From contig CM044965.1 in the NCBI GenBank assembly GCA_024516035.1, positions 4,695,062-4,759,061 on the forward strand: 64,000 nt of DNA. Direction: 5' to 3'. The DNA comes from Bactericera cockerelli. Taxonomy: Eukaryota; Arthropoda; Insecta; Hemiptera; Triozidae. The notes under the pieces were generated by a model that had not been told where the DNA came from, ran no database searches, and was given only the letters and a program-made list of their open reading frames with translations. Numbering within the stretch: position 1 is the stretch's first letter; each line of letters starts with the position of its first letter. This document shows, one piece after another, positions 61,684-64,000 of this stretch. Both the position numbers and the translations under genes were made by a program.

Positions 61684-61905
61684 TAAAATTCTTAGTTCTA
61701 AATTGCTAGTAATTTGGGCAATGTGGCCTAAAAATTCGGTCCCATAGTTCTAAATTGTTAATAATTTGAGGCAATGTGGTTTAAAAATTCGTCCCATTGT
61801 TATAAATTGTTAATAATTTGGGCAATGTGGCCTCAAAATTCGATCCCAGAGTTCTAAATAGTTTATAATTTGAGGCAATGTAGCCTAAAAATTCGGTTCC
61901 ACTTT
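61684..61905. repeat. Tandem repeat, about 57-bp unit, four copies
   Basis: AGTTCTAAATTGTTAATAAT, TTGGGCAATGTGGCCTAAAA and ATTCGGTCCCA recur four times with point changes. Confidence 0.9.
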
Positions 61906-62316
61906 AATTAACAATGAGAAACATCTGAATCCTTAGAAGAATCGAACCTAGAATTACTTCTAATACAAAATGAAACTGAGTTGGACCTATTAAGTTAACA
62001 CATGACCAGATTTTAACCACTTAACTTTTGAACCTTTTCAGACGAAACCACCCCGACTATAATTGTGACAATAAACCACCTTTCTTTTGACTCCTGTTTA
62101 AATGGCGTTTTTATTGCTGCTAAAATTTAAGACTTTTTGACTGTGATCTCTTTTATTGTTTCGCCAAGTTCTATTCAGTTTACTTTTTTACGTTCCTTAT
62201 CCTATAATAAGGAAAATATATTGTATTCTGTTCGTTTTTTTTTACCTGTTTTTACTTTATTTTTTACTCTTACCAAGAATAACCAAACAATGACTCGAAA
62301 CAAACGTCTAGTGCCT
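61906..62316. other. Unassigned
   Basis: A TTCCTTATCC/TAATAAGGAAAAT hairpin near 62194-62219. No gene. Confidence 0.35.
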
Positions 62317-62525
62317 GTCCCGGTAGCTCAGTGGTAAAGGCGGCACTCTGTGAATCCAGAGATACCAGAGGTCGCGCGTTCGAAACCCAGCTGGGACATG
62401 ACAAAAGTTATCCTCTCATTTGGGATTTTTACCACATTATAATACCTCTTGGGCTTACTACTGGAATAATGGGACTTGATAGTCCTAATCGGGCAGTATA
62501 AATAAGGCGATATTATTATTATTAC
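62317..62525 (+). mobile_element. Family C SINE, full length
   Basis: Defines the family best: GTCCCGGTAGCTCAGTGGTA, AAGGCGGCACTCTGTGAATC, B box GTTCGAAACC, AGCTGGGAC, body ATTTGGGATTTTTACCACAT, hairpin CTACTGGAATAATGGGACTT / GGGCAGTA, tail AAATAAGGCGATATTATTAT. A 9-bp insertion (ATACCAGAG) in the anticodon arm excludes a functional tRNA. Confidence 0.88.
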
Positions 62526-62559
62526 TGTATACTTTCTTTGAGACTAATCTTACGCCTTC

Positions 62560-62640
62560 AAGACTCTGAGGGTTAGGTGGTAGAAAGTGCTTTGAGCATT
62601 AACCTCGCTTGTTACCTTCCATTAAAGAATATAATTATTA
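62560..62640 (+). mobile_element. Family A SINE, 3' part
   Basis: AGACTCTGAGGGTTAGGTGG, TTAACCTCGCTTGTTACC, ATATAATTATTA. Head absent; a small deletion in the CCTGGTGG motif. Confidence 0.75.
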
Positions 62641-62644
62641 CCCT

Positions 62645-63515
62645 TCGTTGATATTCGTTGAATTACCCTTCGTTGATATTGATTATATGCAGTGTTTTTT
62701 CGTGTGCACGTGAGTTATATACTGTTTTCACCTTCACTTGAGATGTAAATTCTAATTAAGTCAACTGATTTTCCGACTCTCAAATCGAAAGCACTTGAGA
62801 GAAAACTGGTTTACCCTGCAACCGGCTGCTGATGAGGAAACTCTCCACATGTGATGTTTGTTGCACATCGCTTTTGTGAGATGAAAAAACGGACGAGAAA
62901 ATCAATGAATAGGTACTTATTTTAATGGCAGTTGGGTTTCTTTTTAATGCACACACAAACACTTTTATTATCTCGTATGACGTTGTTAATCTTTATTCTT
63001 GGGGCTTCTGTTAAGATTCGATATTTGTTCTTCGACTGTCCAAATTTTCTCATCTTCTGCTATTCCAGAATTCCTTTCTCCATACTTTCAATTTGCTATG
63101 GAAAAAAAGAAATATTAGATCGTCATTCCTAAAAACTGACCTTTTTCATCAATAATTTTTCGTGTTTTGTTTTGAAAATTGAGAAAGCAAGAAATTTGAG
63201 AAACAAAATCAAATTGCATCAGATGAAAATTCTGTGGGAGTTGTTTTCATCGAATTGTTTATTAATTCGACCTCCACACTCTTCAACACTGAAAACCATA
63301 CCGGTTTTTCCAATCGTACGCTGTCTGATGTGACAATTTTAGTCCCTGACGAGTGATCTGGTTTCGATTAGGTTTCGGAATGAAAACATGTTGTTCTTAT
63401 TGTTAGTCTAATTAGTTTGGTTATTCTTTGTAAGATTATGAATTTTAAATTTATTAGGGATGAATCTGAGTCGTGCTATTTTAAACTATGGTAACTAAGT
63501 CTCTTGGTTTTTACC
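62645..63515. other. Unassigned AT-rich stretch
   Basis: A short direct repeat (ACCCTTCGTTGATATT twice, 62640-62680). No exon recognised. Confidence 0.35.
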
Positions 63516-63516
63516 A

Positions 63517-63735
63517 GCGTCGATGGCGCGTTGAGTGCACCGGTTCTCGTAGGATCACCGAAGGGAACCAACGTCCAGCGAGGTGAAGACTTCGTGATGC
63601 TCGCATGCCGGCTCAACCCAGGCTGGGTGAGGTTAATGTGGGTAGCAGGTTTGTGAGTTTCCTGCGAATGGAGGGTAACACGACCGTTGTGATATGACCA
63701 TGCAGTTGAAAGCGCCGTTAAACCCAAATTTAAAA
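63517..63735 (+). mobile_element. Family F 5S-derived SINE, plus strand
   Basis: CGTCGATGGCGCGTTGAGTG, CACCGGTTCTCGTAGGATCA, CCGAAGGGAACCAACGTCCA (A/C-box region of 5S with changes), GCGAGGTGAAGACTTCGTGA, then body GGTTAATGTGGGTAGCAGGT and CCTGCGAATGGAGGGTAACA. Confidence 0.82.
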
Positions 63736-63739
63736 AATC

Positions 63740-64000
63740 TGGTTTTAATTATCAGTTACACAACTGTATTAATCGTAGCGTTTTGAAAAATCGAAAAAAA
63801 TCGATTCATCCAAACTGTTCTTCTCTTGAAAGGTTAAATGTAACTTGTAATGCAGAGGGGAAATTGCTCAAGTATTCTGAGTACTTTTCCCTCTGGATTG
63901 CAAATGGCAGAAATATATTATTTGAAATCTCTTGAAAGGTAAATTTAGATCTTAAATTTAAAGGTAAAGATCTTCTTAACCGCTTATTCAACATTTTCTA
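63740..64000. other. No recognisable feature
   Basis: AT-rich to the window end. The minus-strand frame 63806-63994 is not recognised. Confidence 0.35.

Overview
The window is non-coding, repeat-dense animal DNA and most probably comes from an arthropod. The best evidence is one GC-rich exon encoding the C-terminal half of a BTB/POZ domain of the insect/crustacean BTB-zinc-finger type (ttk/lola/bab/fru group), with consensus splice sites. The rest is AT-rich and packed with SINEs, MITEs, LINE fragments and minisatellites. The species cannot be named from this sequence. A run of exactly 100 Ns at 3950-4049 is an assembly gap.

Host gene: a forward-strand BTB transcription-factor gene enters from the left, since the first half of the BTB domain is not in the window. 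It has an exon at 11348-12275 (end of BTB, NLS, acidic tail) and a 63-nt symmetric phase-1 exon at 13300-13362. A weaker, phase-compatible exon candidate lies at 16213-16265. No zinc-finger exon was found downstream, so the gene either continues beyond the window or has exons too short to recognise here. Most of the window would then be its introns or intergenic DNA.

Layout: 0-11 kb holds repeats, including a 122-bp satellite, tRNA-derived SINEs, a 47-bp minisatellite, a broken retroelement ORF at 8.07-8.62 kb and a cluster of hairpin-headed SINEs at 9.2-9.9 kb. 11-16.3 kb holds the BTB exons with intronic repeats. 16-34 kb is sparse AT-rich DNA with scattered SINEs and MITEs. 34.6-37.5 kb is a head-to-tail segmental duplication, one copy of which carries a later SINE insertion. 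38.4-38.8 kb is a LINE 3' end. 42.75-45.55 kb is a large inverted repeat made from the 3' part of a transposase-like gene. 47-51 kb holds two hAT-type non-autonomous elements and a Helitron-like element. 55.7-59.5 kb is a nearly full-length LINE with endonuclease and reverse transcriptase. 59.5-64 kb is again SINEs and MITEs.

Repeat families named here: A = class-II (Leu/Ser-like) tRNA-headed SINE; B = hairpin-headed short element; C = GTCCCGG tRNA-headed SINE; D = tRNA-headed SINE with GTGATATCAC tail; E = tRNA-Gly-like headed SINE; F = 5S rRNA-derived SINE; G = dispersed GC-richer repeat of unknown class; P = pogo/Tigger-like MITE. Families A, B and C end in ATT/TTA-type trinucleotide repeats, as does the 55.7-59.5 kb LINE. 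This suggests, but does not prove, that related reverse transcriptases mobilise them.
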